Shown: positions 1 through 7,366 of the stretch, piece after piece
Layout of the letters: every line of letters begins with the position of its first letter
Position numbering within the stretch: the first letter of the stretch is position 1
Assembly: GCA_030607105.1 (NCBI GenBank)
Contig: JAUWFF010000046.1
Coordinates: 1 to 7,581 of the forward strand
Origin: Filomicrobium sp.
GTDB taxonomy: Bacteria; Pseudomonadota; Alphaproteobacteria; Rhizobiales; Hyphomicrobiaceae
Length of the DNA stretch: 7,581 nucleotides
Direction: 5' to 3'
Position numbers and translations under genes: made by a program
The notes under the pieces: generated by a model
Database searches by the model: none
What the model was told of the DNA's origin: nothing
What the model saw: only the letters and a program-made list of their open reading frames with translations

Positions 1-1
1 G

Positions 2-2653
2 GGGCAGACCGACGGCGGGGCCAAAATGCGCGAACTGCTAGGCGGCAAGGGCGCAAACCTGGCTGAGATGTCAAACCTTGGCCTGCCGGTGCCGGCGGGC
101 TTTACCATCACTACGAAGGTTTGCAGCACCTACTATGCGAATGGACAGAAGCTGCCGGACAGCCTGAGAGAAGAAGTGGCCGCGGCGATGGCACGGGTTG
201 GAGACGCCGTCGGGGCCCGCTTCGGCGATCAGGACAATCCGCTTCTCATTTCAGTGCGTTCGGGCAGTCGGGCGTCGATGCCCGGGATGATGGATACGAT
301 TCTCAACCTCGGCCTCAACGATGCGACGGTAGTCGGCTTGGCCAAGCGGTCCAAAGATGAGCGATTTGCCTTCGACAGCTACCGAAGGTTCATCCAAATG
401 TACTCGGATGTGGTGCTTGGTGTCGATCACGGCGTGTTCGAGGATATCCTGGAAAGCTATAAGAACCTCAATGCTGTGTCGCTTGATACTGAGTTGGAGG
501 CCGACGACTGGAAAGACATCATCCAGCAATATAAGGAGGCGGTGCAGGGGGCTTTGCGGGCACCGTTCCCACAAGATACCGATGAGCAGCTGTGGGGCGC
601 GATCGGCGGTGTGTTCGGGTCATGGCAGACGCAACGGGCGCAAACCTATCGCCGCCTGCACCAGATCCCTGACAGTTGGGGAACGGCCGTCAACGTGCAA
701 GCCATGGTGTTCGGAAATATGGGTGAGACGAGCGCCACCGGAGTCGCGTTCACGCGTAATCCGTCGACGGGTACCAAGGAGATTTACGGCGAGTATCTGG
801 TCAATGCGCAAGGTGAGGACGTCGTGGCGGGGATCCGGACGCCTCAGCCGCTGACCGAGCATGCGCGGGAAGAAGCCGATGAGACGCTGCCGTCGCTGGA
901 AGCGCTGATGCCGGAGACGTTCGAGGACCTGAAGGCAGTCTTCGGCAAGCTCGAATCGCATTACCGGGACATGCAAGACATCGAGTTCACGATCCAGGAA
1001 GGCAAGCTCTATATGCTGCAGACGCGGTCGGGAAAACGGACTGCGGAAGCCAGCCTGTCGATCGCCGCCGATATGGCCGAAGAGGGTCTAATCACGCGTG
1101 AGGAAGCGGTGATGAGAGTCGATCCGGCCGGGCTTGATCAGCTGCTTCATCCTCGTATCGATGCCGATGCCGAAAAAACGATCGTGACCATCGGACTGCC
1201 GGCATCGCCAGGGGCGGCGGCGGGCGAGATTGTCTTCACTGCCGATGAAGCCGAGGTGCTCAAGGCGCAGGGGCAGGAGGTCATCCTTGTCCGCGTCGAG
1301 ACGAGCCCCGAAGACATCCATGGGATGCATGCGGCAGCAGGAATTCTGACGGCGCGTGGTGGCATGACGAGTCATGCCGCCGTGGTGGCGCGGGGCATGG
1401 GGCGGCCCTGCGTTTCAGGGGCCGGTGCGTTGCGGATTGATGTCCGGGCCGGCACCATGCGGGCTGGTGCAAAGGTTTTTCAAAAAGGTGACATCATAAC
1501 CATCGACGGCTCCACGGGGCAGGTGCTTGAAGGTCGTGCGAAGATGCGTCAGCCGGAGCTTTCCGGTGCGTTTGGAAAGCTCATGGGCTGGGCGGACGAA
1601 TTCCGCAAGCTTGGTGTGCGCACCAACGCGGACAATGTCCGCGATGCCAAGCAGGCGCGTGACTTTGGCGCTGAAGGTATTGGTCTGTGCCGGACCGAGC
1701 ACATGTTCTTCGACGAGGACAGGATTCTCGCTATGCGTGAGATGATTTGCGCGCATGATGAGCGGGGGCGGCGGACGGCTCTTGCCAAGATTCTGCCGAT
1801 GCAACGTAGCGACTTTGAAGATTTGTTTGAGATCATGGCCGGACTGCCGGTTACGATCCGACTGCTCGATCCACCGTTGCACGAGTTCCTGCCGCATCAA
1901 GAGAAAGAGATCGTGCAGGTCGCCGAAGCTTTATCGATGGAGCCCGACAAGCTCAAGGCGCGTGTCAACGAGCTTAGTGAATTCAACCCTATGCTCGGGT
2001 TCCGGGGCTGCCGGCTGGCGATCCGGTATCCCGAGATTACCGAGATGCAGGCGCGTGCGATTTTTGAAGCAGCCGTCAACGCCGCGAAGAAGACCGGCCA
2101 GCCAGTGCGCCCGGAAGTTATGATACCGCTCATCATTTATCGCGAGGAGTTTGACATTCTGGCCGAGGTCATCCGGAAAGCCGCGCAGGCGGTGGAGGCG
2201 GAAACCGGTGCAACTCTTACTTACGACATCGGTACGATGGTCGAGTTGCCAAGGTGCGCGCTGAAGGCTGATGAGATCGCGGCTGGTGAGTTTGGTGCCG
2301 AGTTCTTTTCTTTCGGCACCAACGATTTGACACAGACCTGCCTAGGCCTGTCGCGTGATGATGCGGGGCCCATTCTGCAAACATACATTGAGCAGAAAAT
2401 CTTCGAGATTGACCCATTTGTTTCAATCGACGTTTCGGGTGTCGGTGAACTCGTCGAGATCGGGACGGAACGCGGACGCCAGGTCAAGCCTGGGCTCAAG
2501 ATTGGCATTTGCGGCGAGCATGGGGGTGATCCCGAATCAGTTGCGTTTTGTCAGAAAGCGCAGCTCGACTATGTTTCTTGTTCGCCGTACCGGGTGCCAG
2601 TGGCGCGGCTGTCTGCGGCACAGGCGGCCATCCGCGGGCTCCAGGACGACTAA
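2..2653 (+). CDS. ppdK: Pyruvate phosphate dikinase, start beyond left edge
   Basis: This enzyme interconverts pyruvate, ATP and phosphate with phosphoenolpyruvate, AMP and pyrophosphate in the cytoplasm. The frame stays open to the left edge: codons from position 2 read GQTDGGAK directly before the ATG at 26, matching the glycine-rich stretch that precedes the LLGGKGANLAEM block in the family. The real start is therefore outside the window, by about ten residues judged from family N-termini. Numbered from the ATG at 26, an ATP-grasp nucleotide-binding region covers about 1-340. The swivelling phosphohistidine domain carries GGMTSHAAVVARG with catalytic His450. The C-terminal PEP/pyruvate TIM barrel shows GLCRTEH (553-559), GFRGCRLA (658-665), FSFGTNDLTQ (761-770) and CGEHGGDP with catalytic Cys829. 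The visible 883 codons match the usual length of roughly 870-900 and no frameshift is seen. PEP synthase and enzyme I of the PTS are related, but domain order and length favour PPDK. Its stop overlaps the stop of the convergent gene. Confidence 0.97.
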   Translation, partial: GQTDGGAKMRELLGGKGANLAEMSNLGLPVPAGFTITTKVCSTYYANGQKLPDSLREEVAAAMARVGDAVGARFGDQDNPLLISVRSGSRASMPGMMDTILNLGLNDATVVGLAKRSKDERFAFDSYRRFIQMYSDVVLGVDHGVFEDILESYKNLNAVSLDTELEADDWKDIIQQYKEAVQGALRAPFPQDTDEQLWGAIGGVFGSWQTQRAQTYRRLHQIPDSWGTAVNVQAMVFGNMGETSATGVAFTRNPSTGTKEIYGEYLVNAQGEDVVAGIRTPQPLTEHAREEADETLPSLEALMPETFEDLKAVFGKLESHYRDMQDIEFTIQEGKLYMLQTRSGKRTAEASLSIAADMAEEGLITREEAVMRVDPAGLDQLLHPRIDADAEKTIVTIGLPASPGAAAGEIVFTADEAEVLKAQGQEVILVRVETSPEDIHGMHAAAGILTARGGMTSHAAVVARGMGRPCVSGAGALRIDVRAGTMRAGAKVFQKGDIITIDGSTGQVLEGRAKMRQPELSGAFGKLMGWADEFRKLGVRTNADNVRDAKQARDFGAEGIGLCRTEHMFFDEDRILAMREMICAHDERGRRTALAKILPMQRSDFEDLFEIMAGLPVTIRLLDPPLHEFLPHQEKEIVQVAEALSMEPDKLKARVNELSEFNPMLGFRGCRLAIRYPEITEMQARAIFEAAVNAAKKTGQPVRPEVMIPLIIYREEFDILAEVIRKAAQAVEAETGATLTYDIGTMVELPRCALKADEIAAGEFGAEFFSFGTNDLTQTCLGLSRDDAGPILQTYIEQKIFEIDPFVSIDVSGVGELVEIGTERGRQVKPGLKIGICGEHGGDPESVAFCQKAQLDYVSCSPYRVPVARLSAAQAAIRGLQDD

Positions 2654-3039
2654 TCCTGGTCGCGTTGCTCGCGGGCGAGCTGCAGGCGATTCTTCAGGTG
2701 GTAGCGGAAGCATTTGAGGATTTCGTCTTGGCCGTCCTGGAGAACGCTATTGATATCGTCCACGGTGAAGAGTAGGCGGCCATCCGGCCGACATTCACCT
2801 GAGACCGTGAACGGGTCGCGGCCAATGCGGACCGTCTTCGAAAGTCGGATGGCGCTCATGATCCTGGCAATGTGGCCGTCATCTGCGGTTGTGGTCAGAT
2901 GATCGCAGCCGGGCCGAAACCTCACAATGCTGCTTGGTAGAATATCACTCTTCTGAATGATTAAGGTCGGGGCCTTCAGCCCTTCGCAATCCAAACCAGG
3001 CGTGCGGCTGAAGGCTTGCGTTGATGGTTGGTGAGACAT
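2650..3039 (-). CDS. Hypothetical protein, 129 residues
   Basis: I do not recognise this protein. It is soluble-looking, with no signal peptide or membrane segment. The C-terminal half (about residues 58-129) looks most like real coding sequence: its codons mostly end in G or C, and it reads as an amphipathic, charged segment ending in a basic and acidic helix-like tail (KNRLQLAREQRDQD). The N-terminal 40-60 residues are less convincing. The ATG at 3039 has no good ribosome binding site, since only a GGGG run abuts it. An internal ATG at 2859 (MSAIRLSK) is preceded by AGG at a workable distance and would give a 69-residue protein. The TAG stop shares the bases CTAA with the ppdK TAA on the other strand, so the genes converge with no room for a terminator between them. 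It lies in the same direction as the nad operon but is separated from it by a small membrane protein gene. Confidence 0.5.
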   Translation of the reverse strand: MSHQPSTQAFSRTPGLDCEGLKAPTLIIQKSDILPSSIVRFRPGCDHLTTTADDGHIARIMSAIRLSKTVRIGRDPFTVSGECRPDGRLLFTVDDINSVLQDGQDEILKCFRYHLKNRLQLAREQRDQD

Positions 3040-3109
3040 CCCCAGGGGCTATCAACGGCGCATGCCATAGTCTTCATGTGTCTACAACTATTGACTAGAT
3101 GATGATGAG

Positions 3110-3142
3110 AGCCTCAGGCTTCACGGGCTTTTCGCCCTTGTG
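3110..3142 (-). terminator. Weak stem-loop pair downstream of small membrane gene
   Basis: Two small hairpins follow the stop of the 73-residue gene on the minus strand. The first has GGGC/GCCC arms around a GAAAA loop, extended by CAC/GTG across a two-base bulge (3122-3142). The second has AGCC/GGCT arms with a three-base loop (3110-3120). No T-run follows either, so this is at best a weak or Rho-assisted terminator, and it could be chance. The rest of the 128-base gap between the two hypothetical genes shows nothing else I can support. Confidence 0.2.
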
Positions 3143-3167
3143 GGCAGGCGTGAACCGCCGGTTAGGG

Positions 3168-3389
3168 CTAATACCAGTTCTTGTCTTCTTCATCGAGAGA
3201 TGGCCGGCGCGGCCGCTGCCCTTCGTATCGCGGCAACAGCAACAAGACGATGAGAAGCGGTGGGAACAGAAAGCACCAACCGATCCAAAATGAGTAGTCG
3301 CGGTTCTTGTAGCCGGCGAGCACGCCCGCGGCGGCGGCTGCCACCATCGCCGTTGCCCCCCAGATCACAATCCACGTCACTGCGTTCAT
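3168..3389 (-). CDS. Small two-pass membrane protein, 73 residues
   Basis: I do not recognise the family. The protein begins MNAVTWIVIW and has two strongly hydrophobic stretches: about 4-27, rich in Ala and Val, and about 33-53, ending FPPLLIVLLLL. A short charged loop (KNRDY) separates them. A proline- and arginine-rich, then acidic tail (54-73, ending DEEDKNWY) follows and presumably lies outside the membrane. This looks like a small inner-membrane protein with two helices. The frame continues upstream to an ATG at 3581, but that extension would overlap the nadC end, cover the stem-loop after nadC, and add residues with no protein-like pattern. I therefore start at the ATG at 3389, which has a GGGACGG element 6 bases upstream. 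It lies 154 bases downstream of nadC on the same strand. It could be co-transcribed by read-through, but nothing ties it to NAD synthesis. Confidence 0.55.
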   Translation of the reverse strand: MNAVTWIVIWGATAMVAAAAAGVLAGYKNRDYSFWIGWCFLFPPLLIVLLLLPRYEGQRPRRPSLDEEDKNWY

Positions 3390-3476
3390 GGTCAACCGTC
3401 CCGCCGTTGTGTCCTGCACGGATGTGTCCGGCACTCTTTGCCGACACATTGCGTGATGTCTACCGCTTTCATTATG

Positions 3477-3505
3477 AATATTGAAATGGAGTGCCATTGT
3501 GGCAA
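3477..3505 (-). promoter_or_regulatory. Possible promoter for the small membrane gene
   Basis: On the minus strand a TTGCCA (3505-3500) and an AATATT (3482-3477) are spaced by 17 bases inside an unusually AT-rich stretch, about 80-90 bases before the ATG at 3389. The -35-like box matches TTGACA at five of six positions and the -10-like box matches TATAAT at four of six. The -35-like box overlaps the stem-loop at 3492-3510, so both readings cannot be equally important. This is a consensus resemblance only. Confidence 0.2.
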
Positions 3506-3510
3506 TGGCA
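3492..3510 (-). terminator. Perfect stem-loop after nadC
   Basis: TGCCATTG and CAATGGCA form a perfect 8-bp stem with a 3-base loop, starting about 34 bases after the nadC TGA in the direction of transcription. The position suits the 3' end of the nadABC transcript. The bases that follow (CTCCATTTC) are only moderately T-rich, so it is not a classic Rho-independent terminator. It may act as a 3' stability hairpin or a partial terminator. Confidence 0.35.
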
Positions 3511-3543
3511 AGCGCGGGCATGATCAAGCTTTGCTGAAATATT

Positions 3544-4425
3544 TCAAGTGCTTGATTCCTGGAAGTCGAGGCCGAGGTCAAGCACGGGTGCCGAATGCGT
3601 AAGTGCGCCTACGGAAATGATGTCGACGCCCGTTTCGGCAATGGCGCGCACCGAATCCAGATCGACGCCACCTGAAGCTTCGAGCAAGGTCCGCCCCTCA
3701 GCGATTGCAACTGCTTCGCGCAACTCGTCGGTCGACATGTTGTCGAGGAGGACGGCTTCGGGAGCCAGTGGCAAGATCTCGCGGAGCTGTTCCAGGGTGT
3801 CGACTTCGATCTCGATCTTGACCATATGGCCGGCGTGGTCGCGTGCTGCCTGCATCGCCGCCATCGGACTGCCGGCTGCGGCGATGTGGTTGTCCTTGAT
3901 AAGGATGGCGTCGAACAGGCCGGTTCGGTGGTTTTGGCCGCCACCACAGCGCACGGCGTACTTTTCAAAGGCGCGAAGGCCCGGGGTGGTCTTGCGCGTA
4001 TCAACGATGCGGGCCGAAGTTCCGACAACCTTATTGACGTAGGCGCGAGTCAGCGTCGCGATGCCACTCATGCGGCCAAGAAAGTTCAATGCAACGCGTT
4101 CGCCCGTCAAAATGGAGCGTGCGCAGCCTGATATGCGAGCAAGCACGTCGCCTTTGGTAACTAGTGCGCCATCGGTTGCCACCGCTTCGAAGGTCACTTT
4201 ATCGCCAAAGGTGCAAAGGGTGGCCTCGGCGAGTGGCATGCCGGAAACAACTCCACGCTCCCGAGCGGCAATCACAACACTGGCGGAGGCATCACGAGGG
4301 ACAGTTGCATCGGTCGTGATGTCGCCGGCCAATCCTAGGTCCTCGGCAAGTGCGGCCTTCACGGCTTGGTCGATGAGATTGTGCGGCAGTCGCGGCAGAT
4401 CGCGTTCCGGTGACGATGTTATCAT
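3544..4425 (-). CDS. nadC: Nicotinate-nucleotide pyrophosphorylase (carboxylating)
   Basis: Quinolinate phosphoribosyltransferase converts quinolinate and PRPP to nicotinate mononucleotide, CO2 and pyrophosphate, the last step of the de novo branch before the shared NAD pathway. The 293-residue length is typical. Recognisable family blocks are AALAEDLGLAGDITT (24-38), LTGERVALNFLGRMSGIAT (106-124), DTRKTTPGLR (142-151), GGGQNHRTGLFDAILIKDNH (161-180), the acidic EIEVD (205-209), LLDN (226-229) and EASGGV (249-254). The Arg, Lys and His residues in these blocks bind the two substrates' carboxylates and phosphates, and all are present. The N-terminal sandwich and C-terminal barrel are both complete. 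Its ATG lies inside the end of nadB (ATGA overlap), with a GGTGA element just upstream in nadB. This start fits translational coupling and makes nadC the last gene of the operon. Confidence 0.97.
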   Translation of the reverse strand: MITSSPERDLPRLPHNLIDQAVKAALAEDLGLAGDITTDATVPRDASASVVIAARERGVVSGMPLAEATLCTFGDKVTFEAVATDGALVTKGDVLARISGCARSILTGERVALNFLGRMSGIATLTRAYVNKVVGTSARIVDTRKTTPGLRAFEKYAVRCGGGQNHRTGLFDAILIKDNHIAAAGSPMAAMQAARDHAGHMVKIEIEVDTLEQLREILPLAPEAVLLDNMSTDELREAVAIAEGRTLLEASGGVDLDSVRAIAETGVDIISVGALTHSAPVLDLGLDFQESST

Positions 4426-6095
4426 GTTGTCACCGCATGTGACGGTGCCGCCTGATGCGGGCTGGCGCCGTTTCGACCTGACGGGCGTTGTTTAAGCATC
4501 TCCACGTCGCGCAGAGTGACCAAAGAATGTCGGGCTGTTGATGCCTCGGCGGGGAAGTCGCTGCGGAAATGGGCGCCACGGCTTTCCTTTCGGAGCAGCG
4601 CCGCCCCAGTGATGAGCCGTGCCGCGAGCGCCATGTTCGCCAGAACGATGTCACCTTGGGCGGAGGCCTCAATGTCGGTCATGGTGTCGAGGGCGCGGCG
4701 CAGGCCCGCACCATCACGGATGACGCCGACGTATGCGCTCATTGTATCGCGAATTTTGCCCAGCAGTTCCGAGCGCAAGGTCCGGTCGGCCACGGCACCG
4801 CCATTAATACGCCGAGGCGCAACGGGACCCAGGTCGGCGGCGTTCAGGGCGAGCCGGTCGATGTCACTGGCTGTTCGGCCAGCGATGACGATGGCTTCGA
4901 GTAGCGAGTTCGAGGCCAGCCGGTTAGCACCGTGGACGCCAGTGCAGGCCACCTCACCGACGGCCCACAATCCGGGGAGACTGGAGCGGCCCTCTAGGTT
5001 GGTGGCGATGCCGCCCATATGGTAGTGCGCGGCCGGTACGATCGGCAGCAGGTCGTGTCGGGGATCGAGGCCGGCCTCCGAGCAGTAGCGATAGACGGTT
5101 GGAAACTTATCGGCAAAGCCGTCACCAATCGCTTTTCGGCAATCAAGGTAGGCGCCGTGGCCGGCCCGGATTTCGGCAAAGACGCCGCGAGCGACTATAT
5201 CCCTAGGGGCCAGTTCCGCATCATCGTGCAGTGCAGGCATGAAGCGATGGCCTTCGCCATTGACGAGCAATGCGCCTTCGCCGCGCAATGCTTCACTGGC
5301 GAGAGGGGCTGGGTCGCGGCCGAAATCCAGAGCGGTGGGATGAAACTGCACGAATTCGGCGTCGGCAATCGCGGCGCCGGCGCGGGCCGCCATCGAAAGC
5401 GCTTCGCCGCGGGCATACTGTGGATTGGTGGTGACGGCATAGAGCCCACCGATGCCCCCAGTCGCAAGGACGACGGCAGCGGCCGGCATCAGCTCGTAAT
5501 TTCCGTTGCCGCGTTCGACGCCGCGAATGAGCCTGACGCCGGCGACATAGTTGCCCTTGAGGATCAGGTCCTCGGCTTCGTAGCCTTCGAGCACGCGGAT
5601 TGACGGGGTCTGGCGGACTGCCGCGATGAGCGCCTGCATGATGGCAGCGCCGGCGCGGTCGCCGGTGACGCGGACCACTCGTTTCGCGGAATGAGCGGCC
5701 TCCCGTGAAAGGACAAAGCTGCCTTCGAGGCCGCGGTCGAAGGGGACGCCGTAACGCAGCAGGTCGCGGATGCGTGCCGGGGCTTCATTGGCGATGAGGT
5801 GGGCGGCGGTGGCGTCAACGAGGCCAGCGCCGGCAGCGATGGTATCGGCGGCATGCGCCTCCGGCGTGTCGCCTTCACCGACGGCAGCAGCGATACCGCC
5901 TTGGGCCCAGACGCTCGAAGCGCCCTCGCCCAGCGGTGCCGCCGAGACTACTGTGACCGGCAGCGGAGCCAGTTCGAGTGCGGTGAAAAGGCCCGCAAGG
6001 CCAGCCCCCACGATGACAATGTCACCGGGACCGATCGGGCTTCGCGGATTGGCGAAGCCAGAGATCAACGCATTGGTCTGGGCGGGCGTGGCCAT
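4422..6095 (-). CDS. nadB: L-aspartate oxidase
   Basis: This FAD enzyme oxidises L-aspartate to iminoaspartate for NadA. I start at the ATG at 6095 (557 residues, MATPAQTN) because GAGG sits 5 bases upstream. The frame opens at 6158, but that extension has no good ribosome binding site and contains an intercistronic hairpin. Visible features are the dinucleotide fold VIVGAGLAGLFTALEL (27-42), the SSVWAQGGIAA flavin and substrate segment (60-70), and ATGGIGGLY (211-219). The active-site blocks follow: FHPTAL (251-256), GEGHRFMP (280-287) with PRD (297-299), PAAHYHMGG with His357, and GEVACTGVHGANRLASNSLLE with Arg392. The last is the NadB-type signature, where succinate dehydrogenase and fumarate reductase flavoproteins differ. 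A helical C-terminal domain follows (about 430-535). The final 20 residues are a low-complexity Pro/Ser/His/Ala tail. The gene starts 79 bases after nadA and overlaps nadC by four bases. Confidence 0.96.
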   Translation of the reverse strand: MATPAQTNALISGFANPRSPIGPGDIVIVGAGLAGLFTALELAPLPVTVVSAAPLGEGASSVWAQGGIAAAVGEGDTPEAHAADTIAAGAGLVDATAAHLIANEAPARIRDLLRYGVPFDRGLEGSFVLSREAAHSAKRVVRVTGDRAGAAIMQALIAAVRQTPSIRVLEGYEAEDLILKGNYVAGVRLIRGVERGNGNYELMPAAAVVLATGGIGGLYAVTTNPQYARGEALSMAARAGAAIADAEFVQFHPTALDFGRDPAPLASEALRGEGALLVNGEGHRFMPALHDDAELAPRDIVARGVFAEIRAGHGAYLDCRKAIGDGFADKFPTVYRYCSEAGLDPRHDLLPIVPAAHYHMGGIATNLEGRSSLPGLWAVGEVACTGVHGANRLASNSLLEAIVIAGRTASDIDRLALNAADLGPVAPRRINGGAVADRTLRSELLGKIRDTMSAYVGVIRDGAGLRRALDTMTDIEASAQGDIVLANMALAARLITGAALLRKESRGAHFRSDFPAEASTARHSLVTLRDVEMLKQRPSGRNGASPHQAAPSHAVTT

Positions 6096-6126
6096 CGGCG
6101 CCTCGTTTTGATGACCGCAGGCCCTC

Positions 6127-6161
6127 CCCGTGCCGCGGCATAGCGGCGATCGCGACACGGG
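6127..6161 (-). other. Stem-loop between nadA and nadB
   Basis: In the 79-base gap between the nadA stop and the nadB start, CCCGTG (6127-6132) pairs with CACGGG (6156-6161). An inner CCGC/GCGG stem (6133-6136 with 6143-6146) lies within it. The structure is GC-rich and would form in the intercistronic RNA. It sits upstream of the nadB ribosome binding site without covering it. It may affect mRNA processing or stability; no function is shown. Confidence 0.4.
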
Positions 6162-6174
6162 CGGGCTAGCTTGG

Positions 6175-7239
6175 TCAATTCGTCAGGTTCACCATGCGCT
6201 CGACGGAGCGGCGGGCGCGCTCGGCGACTTCAGGATCAATGGTGACCTCGTGCTGCATGTAAAGCAGGGCATCGAGGATCTTCTCGAGGCTAATGCGCTT
6301 CATGTGCGGGCACAGGTTACAGGGCCGGATGAACTGAGTGTCTGGCACCTCGACAGCAACGTTGGAGGACATCGAGCACTCCGTGACCAGCATCACCTTC
6401 TCAGGGTGATTGTCCTTGACCCAGTTGATCATGCCTGACGTCGAGCCGGTGAAGTCGGCGATGTCGATAACTTCCGGCGGACACTCGGGGTGGGCGATGA
6501 CCTTGAGGCCAGGCTCGGCTTCGCGCATCGTCTCGATCTCTTCGGCGGTGAAGCGTTCGTGCACCTCACAGCGGCCCTTCCAAGCGATGATCTCGACGTC
6601 GGTTTGGGTGGCGACGTACTTGGCGAGATACTCGTCGGGGATGAGCAGGACGCGCGGGGCGCCAAGGCTCTCGACGACTTTGACGGCGTTTGAGGACGTG
6701 CAGCAGATATCGCACTCGGCCTTCACCGCAGCGGACGTGTTGACGTAGGTGACAACCGGCACGCCAGGATAGGCGGCGCGCAGCCGCTTTACGTCATCGG
6801 CGGTGATCGAGGCGGCGAGCGAGCAGCCGGCTTCGAGATCCGGGATAAGGATCGTCTTGTCCGGGTTCATCAGTTTCGAAGTCTCGGCCATGAAGTGGAC
6901 ACCGGCCTGGATGATCACTTCGGCCTCTACGTTCGCGGCCTCGCGGGCAAGCTGCAGACTGTCGCCCTGGAAATCACCGACGCAGTGGAAGATTTCCGGC
7001 GTCATGTAGTTGTGCGCCAGGATGACGGCGTTGCGCTGTTTCTTCAGGTCGTTGATTGCCTTAATGAGGGGCGCATAATGCGGCCATTCCATCGGCGTGA
7101 CGACGTTTTTCACCTTCTCATAGAGCGGACGCATCTCCGCTTCGAGTTCAGGCGTGAAGTCGAGATTTGGCTTCGCGAGGGGCGCCAAGCGATGGCGTTC
7201 GCGCTGGTCCGGGCTGGTGTAAAGCTCGAGGGTTTCCAT
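6175..7239 (-). CDS. nadA: Quinolinate synthase A
   Basis: NadA uses a [4Fe-4S] cluster to condense iminoaspartate with dihydroxyacetone phosphate into quinolinate. The start at 7239 ([10 protein letters not shown], 354 residues) is set by a near-perfect AGGAGG 5 bases upstream. The frame opens further upstream at 7386, but that would put the N-terminus inside the palindromic operator. Family blocks include [13 protein letters not shown] (71-83), [11 protein letters not shown] (92-102), [15 protein letters not shown] (112-126) and [22 protein letters not shown] (164-185). The three cluster cysteines expected from the family are Cys139 in DLEAGCSLA, Cys224 in [10 protein letters not shown] and Cys310 in CNLCPHMK. 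The last motif is CxxC rather than the CxxCxxC of the E. coli enzyme. HPECPPEV (250-257) and TGSTSGM (264-270) are also typical. The gene is first in the operon, followed after 79 bases by nadB. Regulation is probably through the palindromes upstream. Confidence 0.97.
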   Translation of the reverse strand: METLELYTSPDQRERHRLAPLAKPNLDFTPELEAEMRPLYEKVKNVVTPMEWPHYAPLIKAINDLKKQRNAVILAHNYMTPEIFHCVGDFQGDSLQLAREAANVEAEVIIQAGVHFMAETSKLMNPDKTILIPDLEAGCSLAASITADDVKRLRAAYPGVPVVTYVNTSAAVKAECDICCTSSNAVKVVESLGAPRVLLIPDEYLAKYVATQTDVEIIAWKGRCEVHERFTAEEIETMREAEPGLKVIAHPECPPEVIDIADFTGSTSGMINWVKDNHPEKVMLVTECSMSSNVAVEVPDTQFIRPCNLCPHMKRISLEKILDALLYMQHEVTIDPEVAERARRSVERMVNLTN

Positions 7240-7244
7240 GCGAA

Positions 7245-7250
7245 CCTCCT
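7245..7250 (-). promoter_or_regulatory. nadA ribosome binding site
   Basis: The minus strand reads AAAGGAGGTTCGCATG, so a consensus Shine-Dalgarno AGGAGG lies 5 bases before the nadA ATG at 7239. It is the strongest such site in the window, and it rules against the upstream in-frame ATGs at 7308 and 7386, which have none. Confidence 0.9.
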
Positions 7251-7260
7251 TTAGTTCCGT

Positions 7261-7326
7261 TTTCTTGCCCAAAACTTCGCAGGCGGGTGTTGGTGTGGTT
7301 CCCAACATTCGGCAAGCCGGTGTTGG
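7261..7326 (-). repeat. 33-bp imperfect tandem repeat in nadA leader
   Basis: Two adjacent 33-base units (7326-7294 and 7293-7261, minus strand) match at roughly two thirds of positions. Both begin CCAACACC and both carry a TTGGG near the end. They lie between the palindromic operator and the nadA ribosome binding site, so they probably fall in the 5' untranslated leader. TGTTGGG (7307-7301) can pair with CCCAACA upstream (7327-7321), aided by a CGGC/GCCG inner stem, or with CCAACA downstream (7293-7288), but not both. The period of 33 keeps the nadA frame open, which explains the long open frame here without implying translation. Confidence 0.6.
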
Positions 7327-7366
7327 GGTGTGTTCGGCGGTCTTGGCCGCAAGTCCGTCTGACGAC

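Noticed and set aside
26..28. ATG at 26 as the true start of ppdK
   Set aside because: The same frame is open to the left edge and encodes family-like residues (GQTDGGAK) directly upstream, so this Met is internal.
357..854. Plus-strand frame of 165 codons inside ppdK
   Set aside because: It is an alternative frame of a fully conserved PPDK region, rich in Arg, Ser and Cys as expected for an out-of-frame reading.
1415..1900. Minus-strand frame of 161 codons opposite ppdK
   Set aside because: It is antisense to the swivel and TIM-barrel part of PPDK and has no protein-like features of its own.
3390..3581. N-terminal extension of the small membrane protein to 137 residues
   Set aside because: It would overlap the end of nadC and the stem-loop after it. 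The added residues lack any protein-like pattern, and the start at 3389 gives a compact two-helix protein.
5019..5603. Long plus-strand frame of 194 codons
   Set aside because: It lies wholly antisense to nadB, whose protein is conserved throughout. The translation shows no recognisable domain and no good ribosome binding site, so it is a shadow of GC-rich coding sequence.
6096..6158. 21-residue N-terminal extension of NadB
   Set aside because: The upstream ATG lacks a ribosome binding site and its codons cover the intercistronic hairpin. GAGG before 6095 and the position of the flavin-binding fold support the shorter form.
7240..7330. Known NAD+-I (nadA) riboswitch
   Set aside because: The position and tandem layout are suggestive, but I do not see the conserved sequence I remember for that class, and it is best known from Acidobacteria. 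It is kept only as an unclassified leader repeat.
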